NCBI GenBank assembly: GCA_963678675.1
Contig: OY783193.1
Span: forward strand, 16,381,746-16,445,745
Direction of reading: 5' to 3'
From: Xiphydria camelus
Lineage: Eukaryota; Arthropoda; Insecta; Hymenoptera; Xiphydriidae
DNA length: 64,000 bases
The position numbers and the translations under genes were made by a program. The notes beneath the pieces were generated by a model. It had not been told where the DNA came from. It made no database searches and saw only the letters and a list, made by a program, of their open reading frames with translations. The number at the start of each line of letters is the position of its first letter. The first letter of the stretch is position 1. This document shows, in pieces, positions 32,701 through 44,361 of the stretch.

Positions 32701-34015
32701 TGGCGATCCGATCTCATGACTTCCGGGGTAAGGTTTCATAACATGCATACTGAGTGCAAAAGCACCATCTGCTAAAAATACGTATGGTACGTTTATGTTA
32801 TTATTCGATCCGGGAAGTGGGCATGGCGTGGGAAAGTTAATTTCGTTTCTGCTGATTTTTTGCCATAATAATGAATTGGTAAAAACACCACCATCGCTAA
32901 TTCTCCCTTGACATCCTATGTCAACAAATTGAAAGTTATAATTGCTATCGACTAATGCCAAAAGAACTATACTGAAAGTTTTCTTGTAGTTGAAATATTC
33001 AATTGCACTATGAGGTGGGCTTTCGATAACTATATGTTTGCCGTCCATCGAACCCACACAATGTGGAAATTTACTTCCGTATTCTCTTTCTATATTCATC
33101 CAATCTTCCACTGTTGAAGGCATCTGAAACGATAGAGTATTATGTTAAAATAATAATCAAAATTTGAAGCCTTTTTTTTCGTGTCGCTGAGTTTATAATG
33201 AAATCAAATATTTGCAGCAATCAACATCAAGAGAAACAGCTTTCGATGAAACGGTGGATGGAGCCGAGGAGGCAGAAAATGATAATCGCTTAACGAGTTC
33301 CCCGACTTATGCAGCTGCGGCCTCTTTACAATCAACGAAGAAATATACGGCAAATTCTCGTCGTCGCACTGCTTCAGATGCAACTGAGCAGCAAATGGCC
33401 ACAGCGTTTGGCACATTAACAAATGCACTTGTTAGTCAACGTCAGTCACAAACTGCAGGTGCAGATAAAGAGGAAGATGAATGCGATCTTTATGGTAAAC
33501 TTTTAGCCAAAAAGATACGGAGGCTTTCGCAAGACGAGAGGGTTTTAATGATGTACGAAGTAGATGGTTTATTCATCAAAATAATGAAACAGAGGTCGCG
33601 TGAAACACCATCCTCTCAGTATTTTAGACCACCATCATCAGCGTCAAGTGACCGTGCAGTAGTACCAAACCGATCTTTACATCTTCAAACGTCATTTTCT
33701 GAACCTCTTTCCACTCAAAATCCTTATCCCTTGACCACGAATCTCATCTCGAATTTTAGAAGAACCTCGACTCCATTACCACCACCATCGCCTCAAACTG
33801 TTTACTCAACCGAAAGTAACTTTCCGATTCTAACCTCTACCATTAACCCTTCCGCTATCAGCGGGACACATATGTCCCAAACAGGATCAAAAATTGGCAG
33901 CGAAAGGGTTAAAATAGTTGCTGATGAAATAATCGTGCCTTCAAAACAAAGCATACATAACACAGCATTCTTGAAGGCAAGCGAACATTTTCAACAGTAT
34001 GGTAAACATGAATAA
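29778..34015 (+). CDS. Harbinger partner gene with MADF and BESS regions, right copy, uninterrupted
   Basis: Putative exons 29778-30022, 32101-32201 and 33218-34015. Exon 1 starts MNNWTNEDIFKFLECYQ and gives about 81 residues of a MADF-like (Myb/SANT-type) DNA-binding domain. Exon 2 gives about 33 residues (EPVWFPYQLMESFLLP). Exon 3 gives 265 residues with a BESS-like box (GKLLAKKIRRL) and a serine/proline-rich tail. Exons 2 and 3 join in frame; with the borders given, exons 1 and 2 do not, so either a border is wrong, a small exon is missing in the 2-kb intron that now holds a TIR element, or the gene is frameshifted. Expected role in the family: nuclear DNA-binding cofactor of the transposase. 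This is the better preserved of the two copies, as exon 1 lacks the Academ-like insertion. Confidence 0.65.
29922..29924. other. Empty target site of the Academ-like element
   Basis: AAA on this strand (TTT in gene-reverse orientation) within gaaacctgtg. The left copy has this triplet doubled around the 6465-bp insertion at 18349-24813. This fixes the target duplication at exactly 3 bp. Confidence 0.85.
30058..31846. mobile_element. 1.8-kb TIR element in a MADF-gene intron, right copy
   Basis: Mirror of 16420-18212, with the same CCCCCGCACACTA termini and the nested GAAGGGTACA-family MITE at 31515-31770. It must have been present before the composite was duplicated. Confidence 0.6.
31515..31770. 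mobile_element. Nested MITE of the GAAGGGTACA family, right copy
   Basis: Mirror of 16497-16753, with ends TGAAGGGTACATGGGAAAAA and the complement of TGAAGGGTACACGGGAAAAA. Confidence 0.65.
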
Positions 34016-34200
34016 AATTAATTTAATTTAATTTTCAATAGGTAATAATCGGTTTCTCGGTTCCTCTTCGAACCCATTTCAGACACGCAATGACCCACAA
34101 ATACTTGAATTCCCTATTTATATAACTATGAACTGTTATCCCCTCCATTCCACACTTACATTCCCTTCCTTCTTCTCAACCCCCTAACAAAATGTACTCA

Positions 34201-34506
34201 TGTTGAGGCAGTTGCAGGATCTGTTTGGAGAAGTGATGGAGAGATAGGAATAAAATGAACGATACTCTTTCCTGCCGGAGAAACTATTGAATATATTTGG
34301 TTACGTAAGCTTAGAAGGAAGAATCCGTTTCCTTCTAAGTACGGAGTATGACTAACGCTCGCCGCTGCTTCCTCGATCATCTTCGCACGCGAAGAGCGGC
34401 GCCACCGTCTCTGTTCGGCTCCGCTCGGGAACCGCCGATCTCGCCCGACGCTCGGGTATTGTTGGCTATAGTCGATTCGCCTAAATGTGACGACTTATCC
34501 TCAACA
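34201..34506 (-). repeat. Copia 3' LTR, right copy
   Basis: 306 bp. It matches the left-copy 3' LTR in the sites compared. Confidence 0.95.
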
Positions 34507-37500
34507 CTTCCGCCGTGGGAACGTTTAGCGCGCATGCCAAGTTTATTACACAATGACAGGAAACGATCTCTAGGGAGTGCCTTCGTGAACACGTCGGCCA
34601 GTTGGGATTCTGTGGGAATGTACATGACGTCAATCTCTTTATTACTAACCTTTTCTCGAATGTAATGAAACTTAACGTCTATGAGTTTCGTCCGCTTGTG
34701 AAACTCCGGATTTCTAACAAGACGGATCGCGCTTTGATTGTCGACCCACAGAATACTGGGTTTGTCGCACTTAACTCCAATGTCGTTTAACAATTTACGC
34801 AGCCAGATTGCTTCTTTCGTTGCAGTCGCAGCTGCGATATATTCCGATTCGGTGGTGCTCAGCGAGACAAGCTTCCGTCGCTGAGACGACCATGTTACTA
34901 CACCGTTCGCAATACAGAACGCGTACCCCGTCGTAGATCTTCGCGTCTCTACGTCGCTAGCAAAATCCGCGTCCGCGAGAATCCGATTAACGAGACTTCT
35001 GCTTTCCCCGCTCGATACTCGATCCCTTTATCTATTGTCCCCGCGACGTATGAGAAAATACGTTTCACTGCGCGCCAGTGTTTCTCATCGTGATTCGCGA
35101 GAAATTTGCTAACTTGATTTACCGCATAAGCGATGTCTGGTCTGGTGACCGTTGCCAGGAACATCAACGAGCCTACCGCTTCCCGATATGGTACATTCGT
35201 TTCTCGTTCCCCGGATACGGCGGGATACAATACTATGTGAGGGTCCGCCGGTACAGACAGTCCTTTCGCGTTCGTCATTTTGAATCTATCGATTATTTTC
35301 TTAGAATACGCGGTCTGATGAATGAACATTGACTTCCGTTCGCGATCTCGATCGACCTGTATTCCCACGAAATAGCTACAATCGCCAACCGTTATTTCGA
35401 ACGCTCTACTCAACTCGTCTATTACCTTTTCTACTGCGCTCGCTGACTCAGCCGCGATCAGCCCGTCGTCTACGAATAACGCCAAATAGATTTTAAAACC
35501 GTCACACACTCCGCTGAACACACACTTGTCAGCGTCTGTTTCTACTAAATTTAGTTTCTTTAGGAACTGTACAAACTTTACGTTCCAACACCTGGGGGCC
35601 TGCTTGAGACCGTACAGGGCCTTCCGCAGTCTGCAGACGGTCGCACTCTTTCCTCCTTCTTCCGCGTTGATCTTCAGTCCCGTTGGCACCTCCATCCGGA
35701 TGTCCTCGTCCAGCTCTCCATGTAGAAAAGCAGTGCGCACGTCGAACTGCGCCGTCTCGAGGTTTTCTTCCGTTATGACTGCCAGCAGCACTCGGATCGA
35801 GTCGTATCGTACGACCGGTGAGAATGTTTCGACGTAATCCAGCCCTTCTCGTTGTTGGAAACCCCTAGCGCACAACCGCGCTTTGAACCGGAGCACGCTT
35901 CCGTCTGTGTCTCTCAACACCTTGAAAACCCACTTTGAGTCGATCAGCCGCTCTCCCGGTTTTCTCGGAACCAGCTCCCACATTCCGTTCTGTTTGTGGG
36001 CTTCCAGCTTGTCCTCAATCGCCTCGATCCACTGCTCGGCTTCTGTGCTTTTGACTGCTTCATCAAACGTATCGGGAACTGCAAACTCGGCAATGTTTAT
36101 TTCGAATCGTTGCGGAGGGTGCAGCAGCGCGCGATTCCGAAGCGCACGAGAAGTCCCCTTTAACGAGCCACCAGCCCGGGTATTATCGTCTTCGTTCCTG
36201 TCTTCAGGTACCTCCGGTGCCTTGACATCGGCCTTGTCCTCCTCCTCGTTTACTGCAGCTTCTTCCTCTCCTCCCTGTTCGTCTTCGTCCACCAGGTTCG
36301 GAAACTCCCCTTCTTCTTTGGCTCCTTTTGTGCTATCACCATCAGACGACTCGTGAAACGTCACGTTCCTCGATACAGTGACGGTTCTCGTGGCAGGATC
36401 GAAGAGCCGGTAATTCGTCGACTCGTTCTCGTACCCCACCAGTATGCACTTTTTGGCTCGTGCGTCGAACTTTGTGGTCTTTGGCTTCGGAGTATGCATG
36501 TACGCGGCCGACCCGAAAACTCTCATGTGTCTCAGATCCGGTACCTTGCCTGTCCAAAGTTCGTACGGTGTGCGGCTTCCGCCCACTCTGGAGTTCCCCG
36601 TCCTGTTCAGCAGATGCACCGCCGTTGCAGTTGCTTCCGCCCATAGATAGTCCGGCAGCTTCTTCGCCTTCAGCATGGTTCGTGCCATCTCCACGATGGT
36701 CCTTTTGTCACGTTCCGATTTCCCATTTTGTTCGGGCGTGTAAGGTGCGGTCGTCTTGAGAGTGATGCCTTTTGCCTTTAAATATTCCAGCATCTGTGTG
36801 TTCCGATATTCCGTCCCGTTGTCCGTGCGCAACACCTGCATTGCTCGCCCGAACCTGTTGTTCACCATTCTCTCGAACTCGACGAATCGCTCATAGACGT
36901 CCGCCTTGTGTCGCATGAAATAAACAACTCGGAACCCGGTGGCATCGTCCTTGAAGAGCACGTAATATTTCGTACCTTTCACTGACGCCGTCGCTACCGG
37001 ACCACACACGTCGCTGTGAATGTACTCGCCCGGCTTTCTCGGGACCTTTACAGTTTCCTTCTTGAACGGCAGCTTGTGTTGTTTCCCAAGCTGGCACGCT
37101 TCACAGAAAAGCTCTTCCACATCCTTGACACTGACCCCACTCACTGCCCCCTTTTTGACAAGCTCTGTGATCGCACGCTTGTGAATATGTCCCAGTCTCT
37201 CGTGCCAGATCCTGAGATCAGTCGACGCGACGTTCGTCTCCTGCCGTGTTTTCGGTACTCGGAAGAACATCCGGTACAGACTGTTCGTCTGCTTCACAGC
37301 TGTAGCTACCGTTTCACCGTTGCGCGAAACTTCCACTGTGTTCCCTCCGAAACCTACGCGAAATCCTTTTGACGTGCATGCACCGACCGAGAAGAGATTT
37401 CTCGTGACTCGTGGAACAAGCAGCACGTTTTCTATCGATCCTGACGTCCACGCACCGTTTACGAGCTTCTCAACAGGCACATCCCCGACGCCGACCACTT

Positions 37501-38542
37501 GACACTCGCCGTCGTCACCTAGAAAGACGCTCTCTCCTTTCATCGGACGTAGATTCACTAGCCAGTCCCGTCGAGACGTGATATGCACCGACGCTCCACT
37601 GTCCAAAATCCACACGTCCTTTTTGCGAAGACTGAGTAAATGGTCTTTCTGCTCCCTCGTTGGTTGCTCTGCGACGTTACACCCGTCCGACTCACTAGTG
37701 TAATTGGCGGCATATGTGTCGACAACGAACGCGCAGTTGTTGCTCGCATGTCCCCTGTCACTCTCTTTCTTGGCCTCTTTCTTCTTCTGGCTGCACTCGC
37801 TGGCGTAATGCCCCAGCTGCTGACAACGGTAGCACTCGATGTCCTTCTTGGATTTCTTCTTCTTTTTCTTTCCGTCGTCCTTGGATCCAGTTTGTTTTGT
37901 TTCAACGCCTTTTTTCTTCTTTATGACGCTTAACGCACTGTTGCCCTCGCCGTCTTCGGCCAGGTTACATTCCTCGCGAATCAGGCGCTCGAGTAGATAC
38001 GTCACGGTCTGTCGCGACGGTTCCACGCTGTCCCACGTGGTCTTGAGCACGCTGTATTTCGGCGTCAGACTTGACAAAATCTTCGCGATGACAGCCGTGT
38101 CCGGTATCGTCTCACCGAGATCAACTAGCTGTCTTGCCATGTTCTGAATCGTTGACACGTGTTGAACCACGGAGTCCGTGGACGACATCGTGTGCGAGTA
38201 AAACCGCTGGGTCAACGACCCCACGTTCGACGCGGACCTTTGCTCGTGTACTGTGCACAGTTTCTCCCACATTTCCTTTGCTGAACTGCACACAATGACG
38301 CTTGTCACTTGATCCGCTTCCATCGTCGACGCGATCACTGCAGTGGCCTTCGCGTTGTCTCGAATCCACGCCTTCATGAGCGCAGCATTTGCTCCTCCCG
38401 CACTTGCTGGCTTCTCCCTCGTTCCGTCGACGACGTCAAAAATGTCTTTGGCTATCAGCACCGCCTGTATTTGGAACTTCCAAGCTTGGAAATTTGTCCC
38501 GTCGAACCGTTTCACCGCACGCACGAGCCCGTCGTCCGGCAT
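34377..38542 (-). pseudogene. gag-pol: Copia gag-pol, right copy, same frameshift
   Basis: The main frame runs 38542-34949 (1197 residues) and appears identical in translation to the left copy. The RNase H part continues in another frame from about 34975 to 34377. The shared CG-type frameshift shows that the lesion predates the split of the two composites. One noticed amino-acid change in the RNase H tail is TKALPRD here against TKTLPRD in the left copy. Confidence 0.9.
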
Positions 38543-39405
38543 CTCGAATGTCCACTTCTATATAAACCGGGGACACACGAAAAATATCCACACCGAGCGA
38601 CTCCGCAGTCCACTTGACACACGTTTCACTGGCTCTCTCGACTCCTATCCGCCCGATCGCTGCGATACGGTCATATATTGTCTCCAAGTCCTGTCACACT
38701 CTGTGAGCCCACGTTGCGTAATGGCCGCCTCACCCGCGTCGCACGCCTCTCGCGTCTGACCGGTCCGCGTTGCGCGCCACACGTGCTCACGCTCACAAAA
38801 CCAAAAAAATATTTCTCCCTTATCGCTCCACACTGACTGCGGGGCTCGTTTCCACGAGACACGCTCCCCACAGCAACTCGATACCCGAGATCCACCCGGT
38901 TTCCCGTGCCACACGTGTCCACCCGGCTCGCACCGTACACCGCGTTTCACCGACGAAAATGTCCGAGAAACCCGAAAATATTCGTCGCGCGAGTCGTGAC
39001 CAACGTCTCGTGAATTATTCCTGCAATAATTCCTCGCCGCGGTTGCTCGATGCCCGAGATATGTCCCGTTCCTTCTTGCTCCAGCAACGTTCGTGTCCAC
39101 GCGTAATGGCCGCCCTTCGGCCACGCCGTACCTTGCCGCTGAGCAGCACCACGTCCCGCGTGCCGCACACGAAAATGCTCCTCGAAACCCGAAAATATTG
39201 CACGTGCTAGGTGTACTCCACCCCCGAGAATTCCCGAGGCACTAATTCTCTGCCGCGGAGGCGCGATGCCCGAGATATACGCCGATTACCGCCGACGTTT
39301 CGACGCGCCACGTTTTCCTTCTCTCCGACCACATGTCTCACACACTCGCGAGTCACTTTTCCAAACGATCAGAGCTTCGCCGGCTCGTATCCTGGGCCCA
39401 TAACC

Positions 39406-39711
39406 TGTTGAGGCAGTTGCAGGATCTGTTTGGAGAAGTGATGGAGAGATAGGAATAAAATGAACGATACTCTTTCCTGCCGGAGAAACTATTGAATATA
39501 TTTGGTTACGTAAGCTTAGAAGGAAGAATCCGTTTCCTTCTAAGTACGGAGTATGACTAACGCTCGCCGCTGCTTCCTCGATCATCTTCGCACGCGAAGA
39601 GCGGCGCCACCGTCTCTGTTCGGCTCCGCTCGGGAACCGTCGATCTCGCCCGACGCTCGGGTATTGTTGGCTATAGTCGATTCGCCTAAATGTGACGACT
39701 TATCCTCAACA
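39406..39711 (-). repeat. Copia 5' LTR, right copy
   Basis: 306 bp. It carries the gatcgacgg variant like the left 5' LTR but has ccatcactt, like both 3' LTRs. Confidence 0.95.
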
Positions 39712-41330
39712 ACTCAACATTTTAATTTCTAAATTATTGATTGATAAATTTGATGAAGTTCAACACTAGCAGTTGTAATATTTATATTGTCTTTAATTTT
39801 GTTCATAGAAAAACTTTCTAATATCTTTCTTCTAATATGTAAGTGTGGAATGGAGGGAATAACGGTTGATAGAGTTATATAAATAGGGAATTCTCAAGTA
39901 TCTGTGGGTCATTACGTCTCTGAAGAGGGTTCGAAGAGGAACCGAAACGTCAAACGTGTATTGTTTCTTATTGTTTGGCCTGATATATTACCTATTGAAA
40001 ATTAAGTTAAATGAATTTTCAACTACTTAAGGCAACAGAAAAATTATCTTAAGAAACATGAATAAATAATAATCGTTCGGAACACTGACTGATATTTTTG
40101 TACATCTCTTTTACTTTACCTTTATTTCATCTTTTAGAACTTTATTAATAGCTCTGCAGACTTCACGTACAATATTTGATATGGCCGAGGTGGATACTTT
40201 AAACAAGTAGTGCAGACTTTGGTAACTATCACCAGATGCTAAAAATCGTAATGTGATTACCAGACGATATTTAGCAGGTATAGCTTCTCTGAAATCTGTA
40301 TTTTCCTTAGAAATCAGAGGTCAAATTTCGTTCAGCAAATATTCAAAATCAGCATAACTCATCCGACAGAAGTCATTAAACTGTCCAGATGGTTCATAAA
40401 GTAGCTCATGAATTTTTTCTTCCATAAATTCTCTGCAATCCAGAAATAATTGATACAAACATTATAACACCGTTAAAGCAATAATTGTTATATAAGTTTA
40501 ATTATAAAACAATAATTTCATATAATTAATTTCATATAATTATACACGTGAAATTACATTACAATCATATTACAGTAACATGAATGAAGTTACAAGCCTG
40601 TGAAGTTATAATAAGTAATTGAACTAGTGGGGCGCCGCGGCCGAGACCGCGATTCGTGGCCTTAAGTACATATTGTGTCAGTTACGGCTAAGGAATCTGA
40701 AGTATGCAAATTTCAAATCTGACATCTACAATTTCAAACAATAACATTAGAAGCCAGATCCTGACATTTAATTTAAAAATTCTATGCTTTACATTCTAAT
40801 TTCACTTGAAACTTTGAACGTCAGATTCGTAATCATCGCGGTCAAAAATCCCGAGTACCTTTTTTCAGCCCGATCTACGGTACATTAAAAATATAGAAAA
40901 TTCTGGTCAGAATCTGGAAACTGTGGAAAATCAGAGCCGACTTGCTATATTGATTTTGTCAGAATTCCGGAATTCCTACAAAAAGCATTACTATACGGCC
41001 TCGTTACGTACATACATACATAGCATCACAACGCTTTAGTAAATAGAGATAATTACCTGGTACGGTTTTTATGAATTTGTAACATCCACCATCTTCTTTG
41101 CCGTATTTTCCGCTTTTTTTCACTTTTTTTCTTATTTTTATAATGAAGATAGGTTAAGCCAAATGTTAGAGCTGACACTATCTCGACGTCCGTCATGCTT
41201 GCTTCACCAAAAGATACTGGCGCATTCGCAAGCGTCTTGATGGCGATGTTTGGTTCTCCCGTGGCTCGCCCGTGTCCGGGCGCACGTGTTTTTTCGACGG
41301 ACTCGTGGTGCCCGCGTATCTTTTTACTGC

Positions 41331-41468
41331 GTACCCAAGCGTACCCAAGCGTTTGCGTAGGTTTGGAGTTTGTCGCAAGTGCCAAGCGTGTAAACAGGCA
41401 TCCAAATTCAGCCAAGCATTTGTGAAGGTTTGGAGTTTGTGGCAAACGCCAAGCGTGTAAAGGCGGCA
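41331..41468 (-). repeat. Harbinger terminus with tandem subterminal repeats, right copy
   Basis: Mirror of 6798-6935. In the first 20 bases it differs from the left copy at three positions (TGCCGCCTTT against TGCGGCTTTT), more than elsewhere. Confidence 0.6.
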
Positions 41469-42657
41469 TTAAAGATTTGGCCAATTTTTGTTGTTTTTTA
41501 GTTCAGCTCAACATTTTGATATGCCATTACGGATATTTATTAAAGCATGTTTCGCGGGAGGCAGAATAAAATTCCGTTGCTAACCCCTTGGCAGACTGCT
41601 AACCTTTTAGGTACGGCGCGCTCTTCCGCAAATGAATACGCCTGGGACGGCGCGCCTGACCGCGAATGACACAAAATAGTCCAGTCAAATTTCCGTTTAA
41701 ATCGAAAAATGAGACATAATGGCGAAAACTTGGGAAAAGGTGTGTTTTGATGTTATTAATGGAGGGAACATATTAAAAGAAGAATCCCCCCCCGGCGAAG
41801 TGTGTAAAAAAATTATTTATTGTTGAAAAAATCGGTTCTTCGCTAATATTTTGAAAACTACATGACCTATTGAAAAATAGTTAAGACAAAAGTTGTAGAT
41901 AATAAAATTGTCTACAAAAAAGCTATTACACTTTTTATCCTATCTTCAACGCCTAACAAGCTAGGACCTCCAGATGAGTTGAAATGTTCAAATATTCATA
42001 ACAAATCCAAAAATTAAGATTTTTGCAATTTTCTTTTTTGTAACCCGTTTAGAAAAATCTCATCATTTTTCCTAGCGAAACCAAATTTTGATTTTCATTG
42101 TTGTTTACACATGATTGATTTTTAAAGTTTTAAACGCTTGAATTTACATAAAAATTTGCAATAAAAAATTTTTTAAATTATACCATCGTTTATTTTGGAT
42201 TGTTTCTGAATAAAAAGATACATATCAATTCAACGTGTCTCATCTGGTTTGCAAGATATGCTAAATTGAAAAGGAAGGAGATTTATGCGATGATCACCAC
42301 TGACTACATAAACTGTGCCAAACATATAGATGTTTGTGTGCGCGCGCTGCTGCAGTTGTCTGCGAGTGTTAGTGAGGCAGAGGGTTGGTCTCGGCTTTTC
42401 GGAGTAACTGTTCCTTTGCAGGGGATTCGTAGCATCCTGACCATGAATACCTCGCCAACCTAGTAGCACAGGCAGTGTGCATTATCTTATTTCCATTAGC
42501 TTCTTTCCAGCGCCTCCCTAGGTAAACGGTTCTATTTTTGGTTGATCAACAAAATTAATTCAATATCATTTGACAGTGCTTGAAGAAACAAATTTTTGAA
42601 AATCGCGTCACGCGCGCGTTCCAAGTGTCTGGAATTGGCGTACATTATATCACCAAT

Positions 42658-42727
42658 GCTTCGATAGCGCAACGGTCAAGTTGCCGGGCTGGGAGTCTCG
42701 ATGTCGTGGGTTCAAATCTCGTTGGTT
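42658..42727 (+). other. tRNA-like sequence with A and B boxes, unit 1
   Basis: TAGCGCAACGG (42665-42675) fits a pol III A box and GGTTCAAATC (42709-42718) fits a B box. The anticodon-like loop is ctgggagt. The acceptor stem does not pair and no full cloverleaf forms, so this is a tRNA-derived (SINE-head-like) sequence rather than a tRNA gene. It is followed by a T-rich run that could terminate pol III. Confidence 0.55.
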
Positions 42728-43517
42728 TTTTTTTCTTTTTTCTTTATTAACTCTTTTTTTTTCATTTGATTGCACCACTTCTTGTTATAGAAAGTGGTTT
42801 ACATTACCGAATAAAATAATAGTTTCAATGTTTTTCATAGTTTTACATTATTTTCTTCCTTATTGAGGTGAACCAATATTATTTGTAACAACAGTTGGAA
42901 ACATCGTTGCGTTTTTTTTACTCTTACATTTCGTCATAGGAATTTTTGGCTGCCAAAGATTTTGTTCATAATTTTGGGTGATAGTTGTCGAAAAAACATT
43001 TGAAGCACACCGTATTTTGACACCATAAGCATTTATTTTGACGAATGGGATTTTGCCACACGCACATTTACACTTTAAAAGCGTTATGGAAAAGCAAATT
43101 TCATTGTTTCATTCAGTGTTTCAAATGTTTTTTCGACAATTATCATCGAAAATCATGAACAAAATTTTCGGCAGCCAACAATTCCCATAACAAAATGTAA
43201 GAGCAAAAAAAATGCAACGATGTCTCCAACTGTTCTCATAAATGATATTCTGCCCTGCTAAGATAGGAAGTCGTATGTGCAAAAACATCGATTTTTGCTT
43301 TTTTGGCTACTTGAACATACCGTAATATGTTAAAGTGTAGATACGACTTCCTGTCTTAGCACGGCAGTATTGGTTAACCTCAATGAGGCAGAAAAAAATG
43401 TAAAACTATGAACAAAATTGAAACTATTATTTTATACGATAATGCAAACCACTTTCTATAACAAGAATGGGTTGCAATCAAATGAAAAAAAGAGTTAACA
43501 AAGAAGAAGAAAAAACC

Positions 43518-43585
43518 AATAAGATTTGAACCCACGCCACCGAGACTCCCAGCCCGGCAACTTGACCGTTGCGCTATCGAAGCAT
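43518..43585 (-). other. tRNA-like sequence, unit 2
   Basis: Inverted copy in the element centre. It differs from units 1 and 3 at a few sites (cgtgg against cgatg before the B box). Confidence 0.5.
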
Positions 43586-44293
43586 TGGTGTTATAATGTA
43601 CGCCAATTCCAGACACTTGGAACGCGCGCGCACGACGCGTTTTTCCAAAAAATTTGTTCTCAAAGCACTGTTTCAGAGATGATTTTTTCTCATAGATATG
43701 TTCAAATAGCCAAAAAAGCAAAAATCGATGTTTTTGCAGATACGACTTCCTGTCTTAGCACGGCAGAATATTATTTGTGAGAACAGTTGGAAACATCGTT
43801 GCATTTTTTTTGCTCTTACATTTCGTTATGGGAATTTTTGGCTGCCGAAAATTTTGTTCATGATTTTCGATGATAATTGTCGAAAAAACATTTGAAACAC
43901 TGAATGAAACAATGAAATTTGCTTTTCCATAACGCTTTTAAAGTGTAAATGTGCGTGTGGCAAAATCCCATTCGTCAAAATAAATGCTTATGCTGTCAAA
44001 ATACGGTGTGCTTCAAATGTTTTTTCGACAACTATCACCCAAAATTATGAACAAAATCTTCGGCAGCCAAAAATTCCTATGACGAAATGTAAGAGTAAAA
44101 AAAACGCAACGATGTTTCCAACTGTTGTTACAAATAATATTGGTTCACCTCAATAAGGAAGAAAATAATGTAAAACTATGAAAAACATTAAAACTATTAT
44201 TTTATTCGGTAATGTAAACCACTTTCTATAACAAGAAGTGGTGCAATCAAATGAAAAAAAAAAGAGTTAATAAAGAAAAAAGAAAAAAAAACC

Positions 44294-44361
44294 AACGAGA
44301 TTTGAACCCACGACATCGAGACTCCCAGCCCGGCAACTTGACCGTTGCGCTATCGAAGCAT
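44294..44361 (-). other. tRNA-like sequence, unit 3
   Basis: Mirror of unit 1 in the right arm, with the same A- and B-box-like motifs. Confidence 0.5.

Larger units (their letters stand above)
34201..39711 (-). mobile_element. Ty1/copia LTR retrotransposon, right copy
   Basis: 5511 bp, the same length as the left copy. LTRs are at 39406-39711 (5') and 34201-34506 (3'), with ACTCA (TGAGT on the element strand) at 34196-34200 and 39712-39716. The primer site (complement at 39392-39405) is identical. The LTRs differ at the gatcgacgg/gatcggcgg site only, as far as I can see. It is the same insertion as in the left copy, not an independent one. Confidence 0.95.
34025..40005. mobile_element. Foldback MITE in transposase intron 2, right copy
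   Basis: Mirror of 8263-14240. The arms flank the copia. Edges approximate. Confidence 0.55.
32323..41196 (-). pseudogene. PIF/Harbinger transposase, right copy, same internal stop
   Basis: Exons 41196-41057, 40432-40120 and 33123-32323, the exact counterparts of the left copy and of identical lengths (140, 313 and 801 nt). The exon 3 translation appears identical to the left copy. The TGA (complement at 40321-40323) is at the same codon in exon 2. Sharing this disabling mutation means it predates the duplication of the composite or was spread by gene conversion. Confidence 0.85.
28443..41468 (-). mobile_element. Composite PIF/Harbinger transposon, right copy, with nested MITE and copia
   Basis: 13,026 bp in inverted orientation relative to 6798-26295. 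Termini are TGCCGGGTTTATACGCTTGC on the left and, complemented, TGCCGCCTTTACACGCTTGG on the right. It is flanked by TTA at 28440-28442 and 41469-41471. Neither flank resembles the corresponding flank of the left copy. The content is the same as the left copy except that the Academ-like insertion is missing. Most sampled stretches differ from the left copy by only a few bases per kilobase; the terminal few hundred bases differ more. Confidence 0.85.

Noticed and set aside
6798..41468. Simple segmental inverted duplication (palindrome) of host DNA
   Set aside because: Homology stops exactly at Harbinger TIRs, each copy has its own 3-bp duplication, and the flanks are unrelated. Gene conversion afterwards is still possible.
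42658..42727. Genuine tRNA gene
   Set aside because: A and B boxes fit, but the acceptor and anticodon stems do not pair, and the unit occurs three times inside a transposon.
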